From Meconema thalassinum (lineage: Eukaryota > Arthropoda > Insecta > Orthoptera > Tettigoniidae), in NCBI GenBank assembly GCA_946902985.2, contig OX336389.2, positions 173,982,704 through 174,046,703 on the forward strand: a stretch of DNA of 64,000 nucleotides. The letters are read 5' to 3'. Made by a program: the position numbers and the translations under genes. Positions within the stretch are counted from its first letter, which is position 1; each line of letters opens with the position of its first letter. Below the pieces are notes generated by a model. It did no database searches and was not told the DNA's origin. It saw only the letters and a list, made by a program, of their open reading frames with translations. Positions 10,744 through 22,564 of this stretch are shown here, in pieces.

Positions 10744-12179
10744 GTGCGAAATGGATTTTCTGACATCCAATTGTACAGTTTTCTTTTGAACGTACTGAAA
10801 GGTGAAGACTGTGCAGAATGTGGTAATTTATTAAAACAATGTATGCCATTTACGTTATGTCAGCTACCAGGTTTGCCAGTCTATGGCTATGCCAATGTTT
10901 CCTTTATTTCGAGTGTTGTGAAGGTGTATGTTTTCCCTATTCATAAATTCACTTAAATTGTTTTTGGCATACAGTAACAAGATGAAAATATTTAGATTTG
11001 TATTTGTTAATATTTTAAGTCTATTAAAAAGGGAACGACAGTGCTTAGGATCAGCTTTACACGTTACACGAACAATCTTCTTCTGTATCAGCAACACATT
11101 ATGGACATTATGGACCCCATAATAGCAGCCCAGAAATGTGGGACTGAAAGAGTCCAAAAATATGCCATTCTCAGATAGTCTGTTGTCACTAATTCTCTCA
11201 ATTTCCACAAGAGATAAGAAACCCGTGATACCTTTTTACAGACATGATTGATGTGCACTTCCCAGTTTAATTTGGAATCGATATAAGTGCCTAAGACCGT
11301 GGCTTAGGCGGCAGCACGCCAGCCTCTCACCCCTGGGTCCGTGGTTCAAATCCCGGTCACTCCATGTGAGATCTGTGCTGGACAAAACGGAGGCAGACAG
11401 GTTTTTCTCCGGGTACTCCGGTTTTCCCTGTCAAAAATTTCATTCCAGCAACACTCTCCACTATCATTTCATTTCATCTGTCATTCATTTAATCATTGCC
11501 CCAGAGGAGTGCGTCAGGCCTCGGCAGCCGGCACAGTTCACATCCTCGCCGCTAGATGGGGGCTTCATTCATTCCATTCCTGACCCGGTCGGAGACTGGA
11601 AGCAGGCTGTGGATTTTCATTTTCATAAGTGCCTAAGAGCTTAACTGACTGAATTTTTATATTATTAGACAATCCTAACAGAAGGTGTTGAGTTTTATCC
11701 TCATTGCAAAGTAATTTATTGGATGAAAACCAACATACTGCAGTTCTAAGGGCTTCTTGCGACATCTCATTCAGACTTAATATGTTCCGATGCACGTTAA
11801 GCAATGTTGTCTCGTCTGCGTAAGACACAACTGATTGTGGTAAATCATTGACTGCACCGTTAAAAAGAAAAGGACTGAGGACCAAACCCTGCGGTACACT
11901 GGTTATGACATCTTTCTGTGTGGAGAGTGTATTCCAATTGCTGCAAATTGGCTTCTGTTACTTATGACTGCTGGATAGCAGGGCATAAGTTTCAAAATAA
12001 TTGCGAAGTTGGTTGTAAATAACAGATTCAACTATTTTAGAAATTATGGGAACGATTGAAACTGCACGGTAGTTCAGGGGAACATGTTTGTTGCCACTTT
12101 TGAAGAATGGAATAACTTTAGAAGAGAACAGGAATACTAAATTGACTGACAAGATGCTAATTAAGAGAATTAGCATCAT
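10744..12179 (-). pseudogene. CR1/Jockey-group LINE reverse transcriptase, decayed, split by a SINE
   Basis: Read on the minus strand: VIPFFKSGNKHVPLNYRAVS and IISKIVESVIYNQL (12120-11985, RT fingers), then a deletion of most of the palm. The frame resumes with SVPQGLVLSPFLFN, NDLPQSVVSYADETTL (catalytic region, with YADE in place of the usual YADD), WFSSNKLLCNEDKTQHLLLG and VKLLG. The SINE at 11297-11624 interrupts there, followed by DSKLNWEVHINHV and a C-terminal region with LLIQKKIVRVTCKADPKHCR and HNTRNKGN. That C-terminus (xxIQKKxxR, then HNTR) is common to Jockey/CR1-like elements. Many stops; no function expected. Clade placement is uncertain. Confidence 0.8.
11283..11638 (+). mobile_element. 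tRNA-derived SINE, 14-bp target duplication
   Basis: The body is 11297-11624. ATAAGTGCCTAAGA is duplicated at 11283-11296 and 11625-11638. The A box is TGGCTTAGGCGG (11300-11311) and the B box GGTTCAAATCC (11343-11353). It ends in a CATTTTCAT tail. The body differs from the 9028 SINE, so this is a second SINE family. It sits inside the minus-strand LINE relic and therefore postdates it. Confidence 0.95.
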
Positions 12180-12339
12180 TTAACAGGAACAATTGAACTT
12201 GCAGTGTTTTTTAATCTTTTTTAAAGCTTGAATATCTTTTAATGAATTTTAATGAATGATTGTGAATATTTTAACGTGTATACATATCTTTGTGTCAATG
12301 CTCAGTGTTTTTATGTATTTTGCTGTTGACAAGACATTA

Positions 12340-12480
12340 AGTCAGCTGATTAAGGACCGATAATGGTTCGAAACATGTACTGCACCTAGGGTTTATGTAA
12401 AAGCATTAAGGTATTGATTGGCGGAACCTGCTAATTTGAATAAAACAAATTACAATTGTCAATACGGACCAAAAATGGAA
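12340..12480 (+). repeat. Dispersed repeat with GGTTCGAAACATGTAC core
   Basis: Ordered motifs GGTTCGAAACATGTAC, GGTATTGATTGGCGGA and GTCAATACGGACCAA recur in the same order at 46725-46840 (GGGTCGAAACATGTACC, GTATTGATTTGACAGA, GTCAATACGGACCAA). Conserved motif order with diverged spacers suggests the 3' region of one element family. No protein is encoded and the family was not identified. Confidence 0.6.
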
Positions 12481-13655
12481 AATTTTCCCAATATGGTGCA
12501 GTGTCGCTGGAAAATTTCATTGGTTCATTCTTTAAATCAGAATGCTTTGTTTCTAAATGTCATCGGGATTTTTTCAAGTTCCATGTACTCGTTTGACAAC
12601 ACTTTATAGCCCAAAACACACTGTGATTTCTGTTCACTTTCATCACAGCACCAAGTACCGTATATCCTAATTACAAATACAAATTGTCATATTTCCTAAT
12701 GTATTTTTCCTTTGAACTGCTTGCTTCAACATTAATAGTAGACCTATCACATTTTCTCGCCATTACAACACACATTTCGAAGTCTCTGTTCTAAGTCACT
12801 TTTCCATTACAAAAAGAGTTCCAAAAATATAATATTAAAACTGGAGTTATCTCTCAACTTACATTGTCCAATTATAATTTTACTTCTGAAGATCTACTAA
12901 ACTTTCAATGAGGGAGCAAAACCACCAGCTTGTTGAAATATGGACAACGGATGTTTACTAACAGCAAGGGAAACTGGAAGCAATAATATCATATTCTATT
13001 GTTGCTTACTTTACTGCTCTATGTATCAACCCAACCGATAATTATTGGCACGTACCATGTTCCCTTAAGACCTACACCGATAATAATAAGACCCTCATAA
13101 AACAGACATTAACTTAATCCTTTGTTGCCGACTGGAAACATATGTAGTGAACAGACTGTTATAGTAACAACGCAGCAGCCACATCCTCTATCTCGGAAAT
13201 ACCAGATTTTTGAAATATTCATGGCTTTTAGAAAGTTTGTCTTGTAGCATATAGCACATGAAATTTTAAGTCTGAAAGCACTAATCAAACTAAAACCTTT
13301 GGTTGCCATTAATCTTTACATGTAGGCTATTAAGAATTATGAAAAACTACCCTCTTCTCTCCGTTCTTAGTATAAAATATAACAGCATATATCTTATGTT
13401 TTACATATCATGCTTGAACACAAAATTAAATAAAGGTTTGAAGTACACATTTTATCACTTCATGTTGGTGTAGTGCTGTCTTTCTAGACTGAAGTATCAC
13501 GTATGAATCGCAGCTTTTGGATCAAACTCTGACAATATGCGTCCATTTTCACAGGAAATTATCCTATGTGTCAATCATCAATCTGCATGAATATAAGCAT
13601 ACATCAATATGACGTCTATTATTGATCAGTTTCAGAGTTGCCGCTGTTACTATGT
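12481..13655. other. Intergenic, nothing identified
   Basis: AT-rich. Short frames at 12418-12609 and 13109-13309 lack family features and splice signals. No terminal repeats were noticed. Confidence 0.5.
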
Positions 13656-13659
13656 TACA

Positions 13660-13835
13660 GCCTGTAGAGGAGTTTGGCCATGCAACGCAAATCGCACAAG
13701 GTGCTTGACAGTCTTCGAGACAGTGACTTCCAGGAAGAGTTCCAAAAATGGCAAAGATACTGCGATCAGTGTATAGCTTTCCAAGGGAGACTACTTTGAA
13801 GGGGATGGAAGCTACATCTAAAACAAGTAATTTTG
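13660..13835 (+). pseudogene. Mariner-like transposase, extreme C-terminal relic
   Basis: One frame reads SHKVLDSLRDSDFQ, EEFQKWQRYCDQCIAFQG, and a +1 shift gives YFEGDGSYI before a stop. The pattern FQxxFxxWxxRxxxCIxxxGxYFEGD is the usual C-terminal end of a group of mariner-like transposases. Nothing upstream of it was recognised and no terminal repeats were found, so this is a solitary remnant. The call rests on a short motif. Confidence 0.5.
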
Positions 13836-13965
13836 TTTTCATTTACAGGAATAATCTCGTAATGTAATGATTACACCTTGTAGAGAAGAAAGTTTCCAGG
13901 TGATCAACTACTATTTGAATGGGGAAGTACTGTAATGTACATACCATATGGGAACATAGAATGCA

Positions 13966-14184
13966 GACGGTATGTGGTGAGGCTTCAAGGTCAAGCTAAC
14001 CGCTCTGGGCAGACAGACTTCCAGCCACGTTTTAGTGGTGGGGGGAACAGCGACAGCAGTCACTTGTCTGTGCACACAATCGTCTTAGAGCTCGGCTCAG
14101 TTACGTGAAGGGCGACTCCTCCGGCGCTCTAGCTCCCCACTACTCATACTGTACCGCAACCTTGAAGCCTCACCCCATACCGTC
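13966..14184. mobile_element. MITE-like element with 26-bp inverted terminal repeats
   Basis: The arms 13966-13991 and 14159-14184 are reverse complements except for one mismatch (GACGGTATG then K then GGTGAGGCTTCAAGGT). The 219-bp body has no ORF. No clear target duplication is seen beside the arms, so the superfamily is unknown. Confidence 0.7.
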
Positions 14185-14806
14185 CATACTCTACAATGCT
14201 ACAAAGATATCATTGAAACAGTTTGTTATTAAGAGGTCTGGTCATTTGCAATGAGTTCTGGCCAGGATGTGTGAGAAAGAGCATAAATCTTCACTTCACA
14301 CTCACCCACCTGTTCAGTGTATACAAGAGGAACAACTGTAACTCATTCTCCTCAACAGATCATTTTGGCAAAAACAATCTGAGGCTGCACTTATGATCAA
14401 AAGAGGAACTAGACTGGAAGGTTGTAAGAGTACATACACGACCAGAGCTCTCCCCAAATGATCATGTTGTTGTTGCTTTCAACTCACTTTCAGAGCTTGG
14501 GACATCTTGGTCATCAGCCCCAGATCTTCCTGGATGACCAGGAGACTATCTGATATGTCTTGCAGTCCTATGTTATATGTCTGGAATTCTTTGTAAAACC
14601 TGCTTATTTGATGAATGCCTGATTATGGTATCCCATTTGTGTTTTAGACATTATTATGGTGTTTATCTTTTTCAAGTTCTTGCATACAAAAATACATTTT
14701 AATTTAAAAAAAATGGCTGCATGAAAAGTTATGTTTTTTTTTTTTTGGTGGCATAATGATTAGGCTAACTTTGATAGGTGTTAACCAGTAGGCCTTCATT
14801 CATACA
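14185..14806. other. Intergenic, nothing identified
   Basis: Ordinary AT-rich sequence with a T-run near 14737. No coding or terminal-repeat signal was recognised. Confidence 0.5.
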
Positions 14807-15472
14807 CAGGGTGTCTCAAAAAAATGCACTAACACTTTGAATGGCTATAAAATGATTATTTATGAACATAGAGACAGGTTTAAGGGCTTCAATTATAGAG
14901 GAGACATGTAATTAAAAAGACTAATGTTCGCAAATGTTCAAATTGATGACCGTCAGTGTCCAGACAAAGCTGATAACGCGAAGCAATGGATTCGCAAACG
15001 TTACGACAAAGTTCATTTGGAATTTCGTGACATTGTCAATTTCCAATTTCGTGTTGGAATGTAGGATTTCCAGCGCACACGCTTCATGATGCGATGGACG
15101 CTATCTTTCGAGATGTGTGTCACTTGTGCCGTTTGTCGTAGTGATTTCGGTGGGGATCGAGTGAGTGTTTCCTGCACCTGTTCTTCTTTTGTAGGAATTG
15201 GATGATGTCCTTGGCCGTCCAGAACGTTTCTTGTCGACGTTGTGAACGGTTCCATCTGCTTCAAATTTATCTCTGATGCGAGCAATGGTCCGGTGCGTTG
15301 GTGGCGGTTTGTCGAACTGCTGGACACTGACGGTGATCAATTTGAACATTTGTGAACATGAGTCTTTAATTACATGTCTCTTCTATAATTGAAGCCCTTA
15401 AAATTGTCTCTTGTTCATAAATAATCATTTTATAGTCATTCAAAGTGTTAGTACATTTTTTGAGACACCCTG
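14807..15472 (-). mobile_element. Internally deleted Tc1/mariner element with ~155-bp inverted ends
   Basis: It starts CAGGGTGTCTCAAAAAA and ends with the reverse complement at 15472, followed by TA (15473-15474). The left flank reads CA where TA is expected, probably a mutation. The ends match as inverted repeats for about 155 bp, far beyond normal mariner termini. At 666 bp it is about half the length of an autonomous element. Transposase remnants are on the minus strand. Confidence 0.9.
14925..15349 (-). pseudogene. Tc1/mariner transposase, N-terminus fused to C-terminus
   Basis: From 15349 downwards: [44 protein letters not shown] (paired-type DNA-binding region and its basic linker), a frameshift, then [19 protein letters not shown] and [19 protein letters not shown]. 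Catalytic DDE blocks are missing. The frame then passes into [20 protein letters not shown] and TDGHQFEHLR, the normal C-terminal end of the family. The deletion therefore joins DNA-binding domain to C-terminus. Function is at best DNA binding. Confidence 0.85.
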
Positions 15473-16837
15473 TATTTCAGAGGTATTACTTCACAAAATA
15501 GTCTCCACTTGTCCACTTATTTTCCATTCTTCAATTATTTAACTGCTTCAAAGCATTTTTTATATATTTAAAAATATCACTACCTATGGCCAAAATAAAC
15601 AAGTATAAAATAAATTGTCATGATATAAACCGATAAATCTATTCTGCAAACATGCACAACAACAGCACACATTTGAACAACAATGACACCCTATGTTACA
15701 CAACGAACAGTATGTTGTATCATGTAAAAATAAAAAAGTAGAAAAAATAAGAAAATTCAATATCATCAAAAACTTGCTGATTATTGTAAAAAACCTTAGG
15801 GTTACTGATCCACGAAAAGTAACACAAAATTCAAGATACTTCATACCTCAGATTCAAGTTCCTGAGGCAGTGCAAGTTTTCTATCAGTTAGCAAATACGA
15901 GAAAAAATAGTAACTGGCAAACTACAGAGAACAAATGAATGGATAACTAATAAAACCTATAAAAACATCACATTTAATCCACATATGAATACAAACAGGA
16001 AACAAATCATGACTACAAATCAAATAATTCAAAGCCAACAAAAAGGAAAAAAGGAAAACCCCTTCACAGCATATCTAATAATAGTGTGTTGCTCTTAAAC
16101 TGGAATGATCCAAAAGTATGTTTTGCTGATAATCTCTAATACTGGATTTGGGCATATAGCCATATGGATTATGAAATAACCTTTTGTCTGTGAGTGTGTG
16201 CGAGCACGCATGTGTGCGAGCACATATGTGTAAAAGTGTGTCCATCCAATAAATTTTGACTGGAGCGGTATTAAAGAAATTTGGTATGGGCTCATTTCTA
16301 CCTCATCCGACCTTAACTGTGCCTTTCAAATTTCTATGTCACCAATCCAACACAGCAGTTGTGCACAATATTTCACCAGTATTCAATACCTCAAACTATT
16401 GCAAGAGTCGACCACAAATTTTGTATGATTATAAAAACTATAAAGTAAGTTCATATGTAACGAGCATCTGAACAAAAACCGATAAATCCAATTTTACTGC
16501 ATCCATGCTTTTGTGGTCCTGGGAGGAGTATTGGGTGAAAAATTATTAAAAACATGATTCTACAAACCTTTTCTATCAAGAGCCACTCTATCTACCTTTA
16601 AAAGTTGTTTGAAATGCCACAAATTCATCAGTGTTTATTACAATCTGCAATAATTGATTTGCTTGACTTATCGGTTTTTGTTCCAGCGCTCCTCATTATG
16701 TAAATTCAAAAACATGATCAGCATAAAACCAACACGGCAGCCATGAGAAGTTCAAATGCTTAAGTAGGCTTTCCTAGTGACTTAATCATCCAAGTGCAGT
16801 GAAAATGGTATAGTACATCTTTATTTAGAGCCTTATA
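15473..16837. other. Intergenic; alternating TG/CG-rich patch at 16188-16243
   Basis: AT-rich with no recognised genes. At 16188-16243 the sequence runs GTGAGTGTGTGCGAGCACGC and continues as alternating purine-pyrimidine, a composition that can adopt Z-DNA. A segment near 16738-16800 resembles 57880-57950 (AGGCTTTCCTAGTGACTTAA against GGGCTTTCTTGCAACTTAAT), hinting at a dispersed repeat. Confidence 0.4.
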
Positions 16838-16839
16838 TA

Positions 16840-17662
16840 CAGGGTGGACCACACAAGTTGAGACTGTACAATATCTCAAAAACGAAGTGTTGTATAAAGA
16901 ACTGTTTGGAATATAAGTTGCATGATATTAAGGGGGTAAGAACATCCTATATGTCATAGTTTATTTGAAGAACGTTTGGATGGTAATTTGATTGTAACAT
17001 GACCTTTTTAAATGGGAACCAACATTTTTTATTTTGTTTCCTTATTCCTCATACAAACCTTTTGTATAAAGCAATTGTTCATACACCAACATACATAATA
17101 ACATCAAGTACGAATGAATGACATGAATGCCCTGCTCGGGATGTTTTAAATAACTATTACCATGATTGATTGGATAGATCCCATTAACTGACCTTACTTC
17201 CTGGGACTTTTTTTTACGTATGGGTTACCTGAAAGATCGAGTGTATTGTGAAAAACCTACAACTCCGGACAACATAGAGGCGCAGATACGAAATGCTTGT
17301 GCCAGTATTGACAGAGGCATGCTTTTACGGACACATCAATCGTTCATTCATAGAGTTGGAAAATGCATTGAGGTGGAAATCCATCATTTTGAACATTTAT
17401 TATGCTAAGGTCCAATGTGTATGCAATAATTGGTATTACGCTGTGTAACTATCTGTCATCAATGTTGCATTGTCTACACCAGGGACAGAACCATGTACTT
17501 ATAAAATTGGTGTACGAAATGGTGTTAAGTTCAGTATCAGGAATAAGGAAACACAATAAAAATTGTTGGTTCCCATTTAAAAAACAATCAAGTGACCATG
17601 AAATTACCATCCAAACGTTCTCCAAATTAACTACGACATGTAGCATGTTCTTTCCCCCTTAA
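16840..17662 (+). mobile_element. Internally deleted mariner with ~130-bp inverted repeats
   Basis: The left end CAGGGTGGACCACACAAGTT follows a TA at 16838-16839. Inverted arms are 16927-17056 and 17534-17662, both carrying AACGTTTGGATGGTAATTT and AATGGGAACCAACA in opposite orientation. The outer ~87 bp of the left end has no partner on the right, so the right terminus is truncated. Only the C-terminal transposase segment remains inside. Confidence 0.85.
17160..17408 (+). pseudogene. Mariner transposase C-terminal fragment
   Basis: The frame 17220-17405 reads GYLKDRVYCEKPTTPDNIEA, IRNACASIDRG, LRTHQSFIHRVGKCIEVE and FEHLL then stop: the standard C-terminal block of mariner transposases (WGYLKDRVY, then HxFEHLL). 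Upstream, 17165-17219 shows damaged traces of the preceding segment (WIDPIN, PYF, LGLFFTYG in place of the usual SPDLTPLDFFLWG). The N-terminal and most catalytic parts are deleted. Confidence 0.85.
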
Positions 17663-18156
17663 CATCAGAGATGTTGAAGAAGTTTCAGGGTTAGCGGAGG
17701 CAGGGCGCTGCGGCAGCTCTTCCATTACCTGCTCCAGCTTGATTGACGCCGTCTTAGTTGTGAAAAATCATATGATATTAGAACAAAGTATAATGTGGAA
17801 AGCAACTTGCTCAATAAAGCAAAAATTACATTTAAATTTAAAGGTGACTGAATCGATTCCAAGGATTTCTGTACCAAAATGGTAAGGTTCGGTCGATTTA
17901 AGACCTCCCGTATCGGAGAGAACTCAAAAAGATACTTTGAGTCAAGGTTAAGTTGAGCATTACAAAGATCAAATTTGATCATTTAGGCGAAAACAAAGCA
18001 ATTGCAAAGAGAGAACCAGCTGCTTAAATATTGTGATTTTATTGCACACGTAAAGTATTTAAAGTATGTAAAACCAGAAGGGATAAACCTATAAATATTT
18101 GTATAGTTAACAATATATCTTTTAACAAATAACAATGTAAACAATTAGAGGTTAGC
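17663..18156. other. Intergenic, nothing identified
   Basis: Short segment between the mariner derivative and the RTE-B target duplication. No recognisable coding sequence. Confidence 0.5.
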
Positions 18157-18168
18157 ATTTAGCATATC

Positions 18169-21100
18169 GTCTCCCATAAGTCCAACCCCTCGTCCACGTC
18201 GTGGGAGACGGGCAACGGCACAAAGTAGGGGATTGCCTGTAGGGGCAAAGTAGAGTGGGGACTTCGTGTGCCCTGGGATCGTTACAGTAGCTGTGAAGGT
18301 CCTACAGGAACCCTGAAAAGTGACGGCTAACGGGGTCTGGTGAAGCTACGATAGGCCCAGCAAGCCAGTAATGCATAAGACTTTTGCTTTCAAGAAGGGA
18401 ACAGGCCTCGGACAGGACGGATACAATGGACGACGACGTAGCTGTGTCCATGGACTAAGATTTGGAACTTTAAACATAAGAACGCTGACGGGGAATGTGG
18501 AGGAGATAGTGGATATGATGGAAAGAAGGAAGTTGGATTTATTGGGATTGGCAGAAACAAAGTGGAAAGGGGAAGGAAGGAGAGAACTGAGAAAAGGCTA
18601 TAGACTGTACTGGAGTGGGAATGAAGAGGGAAAGAGGAATGGAGTGGGAGTAGTAGTACGAGATGGTTTAAAAGAAGAAGTGAAGAGAATAAGTGATAGG
18701 ATGATGAAAGTGAAAGTAGCACTGAGGGGAGAGACCGTAGAAATAGTGCAAGTGTATGCTCCCCAAGTAAGCTGCGCCTCTGAAGAGAAGGAGGAGTTTG
18801 AAGAGGAATTGCAGAAGCAGCTGGTAGGAAGAAATATGATTGTTATGGGGGATCTGAATGCCCAAGTAGGAAGAGAAAGACAATGGTATGAGAGTGTGCT
18901 TGGACCAGAGGGTTGGGGCAGAAGAAATGAGGAAGGAAAGAGACTGTTGGACTTCTGTCAAAGGAACAGCCTGCTAGTTGGGAACTCCTGGTTCAAGAAA
19001 AGAGAGAGCCACACAATCACATGGTAGAGTGATGACTTGACCAGGAAGTTGGTGGTCGAATATACACTGTATGAGAAAGAATTAAATAAGAACATCACGG
19101 ACATCAAGGTTATACAATCGGAGAACTTGGATAGCGACCATCGATTGCTGGTAATGAACATGAGAGGGACTAAGGAGAAGAAAGGGACTGAGAACCAGGA
19201 AAGACGTATAAGGATATGGAAACTGAAAGAAGGAGATAGAAGGGTCGAGTACCTCAAAATGGCAAAGGACGGAATTCCAACAGATGAAGAAAGAGGAGTG
19301 GAAGAGGAATGGGGTAGATTTAAGAGGACACTAGTAGGTGCAGCAGAAGCAGTATGTGGGAGGACAAGTAGTAAGAAGAGGTGGAAGGAAACACCATGGT
19401 GGAATGAGAAGACAAAAGATATAGTAAGGGAAAAGAATAGAGCCTTTAGGGGGTGGTATCAAAATAGGACGGTAGAGACAAGGGAAGAGTACCAGGAAAG
19501 AAAGAAGGAGACAAAGAGAGTAGTGGCTGAGGAGAGAAGAAAGTGGATGGAAGAGTGGACAAAGATGATCATGGAGGACAGTGAAGGTACAAAAAAGGTC
19601 CTGTATGGGATGGTAAAAAATAAGAGGTGGAAGGATCCTACGGATTATGTTAGAATGGTGAACAAAAGGGGACAAGAGATAGAAAATAGGGAAGAACTGA
19701 AGAAAATGTGGAAAGAATATTTTGAAGAACTACTGAACCCAAATGGAAACCACGGCGAGGAGGAAGAAATCGGGGAAGAGGAAGATGGACTGCAAACAGA
19801 AAAGGACTTAACATGGAAAGAAGTGAAAGATGCAGTGAGGAAGATGAAAGGAGGGAAGGTACCGGGTGTGGATGAGTTGAGTGTGGAAATGGTGAGAGCA
19901 GCAGGAGAGGTGAGGATACAATGATTGTACCGAGTGATGAAGACAGCATGGAAGGAAAGGAAGACCCAGAGGACTGGAAAAAGGGAATAATTGTCCCGAT
20001 CTTCAAGAAAGGTAGTAGAACAGAATGCATAAACTATCGGGGAATAACACTGATAAGCCATTGTGCAAAGATGTTTGAGAAAGTTTTGGAAGGACAAGGA
20101 TAGAAGGAGGGATGAGGGAAGAACAACATGGCTTCAGAGCAGGAAGGTCCACAGTGGATTCGATTTTTGCTGTAAGACAGTTACAAGAACAGCACTATGA
20201 GTATGGAACAGATCTACTGATGGCCTTCCTGGACATTGAGAAAGCATATGACATTGTATGCAGAAACAAAGTATGAAAGTCCCTGGAGGACAGAGGAGTA
20301 GAAAAATGGACTATACGGAAGATAAGGAGATGTACAAGGGAAGCGTGAGCTGTGTGAAAGAGGGAGGAGAGAGATCGGACTGGTTGGAACAGAGAAACGG
20401 CCTGAAACAAGGAAGTGCACTGTCACCGTTACTTTTCAATGGGATGATGGATGACATAATGACCCGAGTGGCACAAGTAATTGGGGAAGGAAAGAGGAAA
20501 GCAATGGTGTTTGCAGATGATTTGATGATTTGGGGAAACAAGGAGGAGGAGGTACAGGAACAGTTGGACGTGTGGGAAGGAATAATACAAGGATATGGGA
20601 TGAAATTTAGCATAAATAAAAGTGAGATGGTGATCACAACAAGGAAGAAGGAAAGAAAGAACCACAACGGGAATAACAATTGGTGGGGAACAGTTGAAGA
20701 AAGTGGAGAGTTTCAAGTATCTGGGAAGCCTGATACAAGATAATGGAAGAAATGATTGAGAAATAAATGAAGTGGGGGAGACAGGCAGAAGCATTCCGGA
20801 GGAGTGTGAGAAGCATGATATGGAGCAAGGATGTCCCTCAGAACAGCAAAAAGATCATATATTGGACATGCTATGTCCCTATCCTGACATATGCCTCGGA
20901 GACCTGGGTTATGAAAGGAAGGGAAAAGAGCAAAATACAGGCCAGTGAGATGAGGTTCTTGAGAAGCAGTATTGGAGCTACATAGATGGACAGAATAAGA
21001 AATGAGAGGACCAGAGAATTAATGAAGGAGGAATCATTACAGGATGGTATAGAGAAATCTAGACTTAGATGGTATGGACATGTAAAACGAATGGAGGAGA

Positions 21101-21308
21101 AGAGGATACCCAGGAGGATACTTGAGACGAAGTGGGAAGGAAAGAGACCGAGAGACAGGTGGCTGAAGGGGGTGGAAGAAAGCGTGAAGAAGAGAGGAGA
21201 AGACTGGACAAGGGTGGAGGCTGAGAGATGGTGGGAAGACAGAAGACGTTGGAGATGCTTGTGTTCCAAAAAGACCCGGCCAGTGGCTGGAAACTGTGCA
21301 AGATGATG
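18169..21308 (+). mobile_element. RTE-clade LINE (RTE-B), full length, 12-bp target duplication
   Basis: ATTTAGCATATC is duplicated at 18157-18168 and 21309-21320. The element is 3140 bp, begins GTCTCCCATAAGTCC with a ~200-bp GC-richer 5' UTR, and ends in a GATGATG tail, the short microsatellite-like 3' end usual for RTE. It is a separate lineage from RTE-A by sequence and tail. Confidence 0.95.
18371..21306 (+). pseudogene. RTE-B endonuclease/reverse transcriptase, broken by stops and frameshifts
   Basis: Endonuclease (18371-19027): FGTLNIRTLTGNVEEI, DLLGLAETKW, VQVYAPQ, IVMGDLNAQVGRE and ESHTITW, ending at a TAG (19025-19027) just before the expected SDDL. The next frame (19037-19924) carries NLDSDHRLL and a lysine/glutamate-rich linker to GGKVPGVDELSVEMV. 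RT follows in pieces: GIIVPIFKKGSRTECINYRG, QHGFRAGRST, motif A LLMAFLDIEKAYD, motif B GLKQGSALSPLLFN and catalytic VFADDLMIWG near 20510. The C-terminus has YASETWVMKGREKS and SRLRWYGHVKRMEE with GKRPRDRW. At least one stop and four frameshifts; otherwise all domains are present in order. Confidence 0.93.
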
Positions 21309-21320
21309 ATTTAGCATATC

Positions 21321-22537
21321 AACAGACTTCTGCAAATGAAGTTTAGATAGGTTAGGTCTAGCACTTGGGGGCTCTGCCCAAAATGCCAGAAAACTATGTA
21401 ATTCCAATTCAAGCACTTGGGTGCTCAGCCCAAGATGCTTGAAAGAAGTGGAGAGGGAGAAAGGCACACGTACATAAGACTGGATTTTGATTATGTACAC
21501 ATTATAGTACGCTATGAATGGAATACATTCGGTATGTGAGTTTGTCAACAAGGAGTGAGTCAGGCCAGAGTTATCATGCACTCCACATTCCAGCAGCTGG
21601 TGCATCGCTTTCTGTCTAATGCCGACACATACGGAAACCTTTAATTTCTCAAAAAGTACTTGTCGGATTTGCAAAATAAGCACATCACTGAACTTGTCAC
21701 TGGATTCCTAGTTGTTCCAGACGGTGAAATTAGTATAGTTCCATTTAAGAAACCAAAGTTACTGCCGGTTTCTTTGTAAATACATATGTGCTGGGGGCAA
21801 AATGGACCATGTTGTATGAGCCCTTAATACGATTTAAGAATTTGAAAACAGAATGACGATATCTTAAACGGTTCCACAGATATTTGAGGTGGCCCTCTTT
21901 GCTGAATCACCCTGTATACTGTAGGCTATAGGAGCTGACAGTTGCTTTATTTCCAGTAATACGATCAGATATGCTTCTACATTCTACCACATAGCTTCAC
22001 ACTGCTCATTTCCCCAACTTTTGCTCAACATTCCTGGCATTCAAAACATTAATATTGTGCTGATGTGTACCAAGGGCTGTCTTGAGCTTCAACCTGTCTT
22101 ACTCTTCTTTTCTCAGATACATCATACGTAGACCTACACATACATACAGAAAAGTTCGCCCTCAAAAAGAAAATATGACACCCAAAACGTTTGGGTGGTC
22201 TGTGGGACAAATATATCTTTTCTAGCTACAAACATGTATTGCAACTCAATGTATAATCATTTTTACACACAAAATACTTCATCTGATCATTCTATGAAAT
22301 TGTAAACAACAGGGGACAATAATATACAATACCAACAAGTAATTCCATGGAGAATTAAATAGGCTATTTTCATATATAATACTAGTCTTGTTTTGTTTTG
22401 ATTTTTTAATGTGCTCCCACTAAGCTCGGATGATTATGTCCTGAGAAAATTCAATTTAAATATTTAAAATCCACGTGACCACTCTCATATAATTTTGTGC
22501 ACATCAGGTTATTGGAAGTCACATAAGAGAACTTATT
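21321..22537. other. Intergenic with a solitary mariner-type terminus near 21820-21908
   Basis: GCTGAATCACCCTGTATA ends at about 21909. Its reverse complement TATACAGGGTGATTC, followed by AAGATATCGTCATTC, looks like a mariner terminal repeat. No partner terminus or transposase was found nearby. The rest is AT-rich. Confidence 0.4.
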
Positions 22538-22564
22538 TTAACCTCTTGACGCATATGGGACATA

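Noticed and set aside
19645..20097. Long minus-strand frames opposite RTE-B (also 20311-20794)
   Set aside because: Shadows of the purine-rich RTE-B coding strand; the Ser/Pro/Leu-rich translations match no family.
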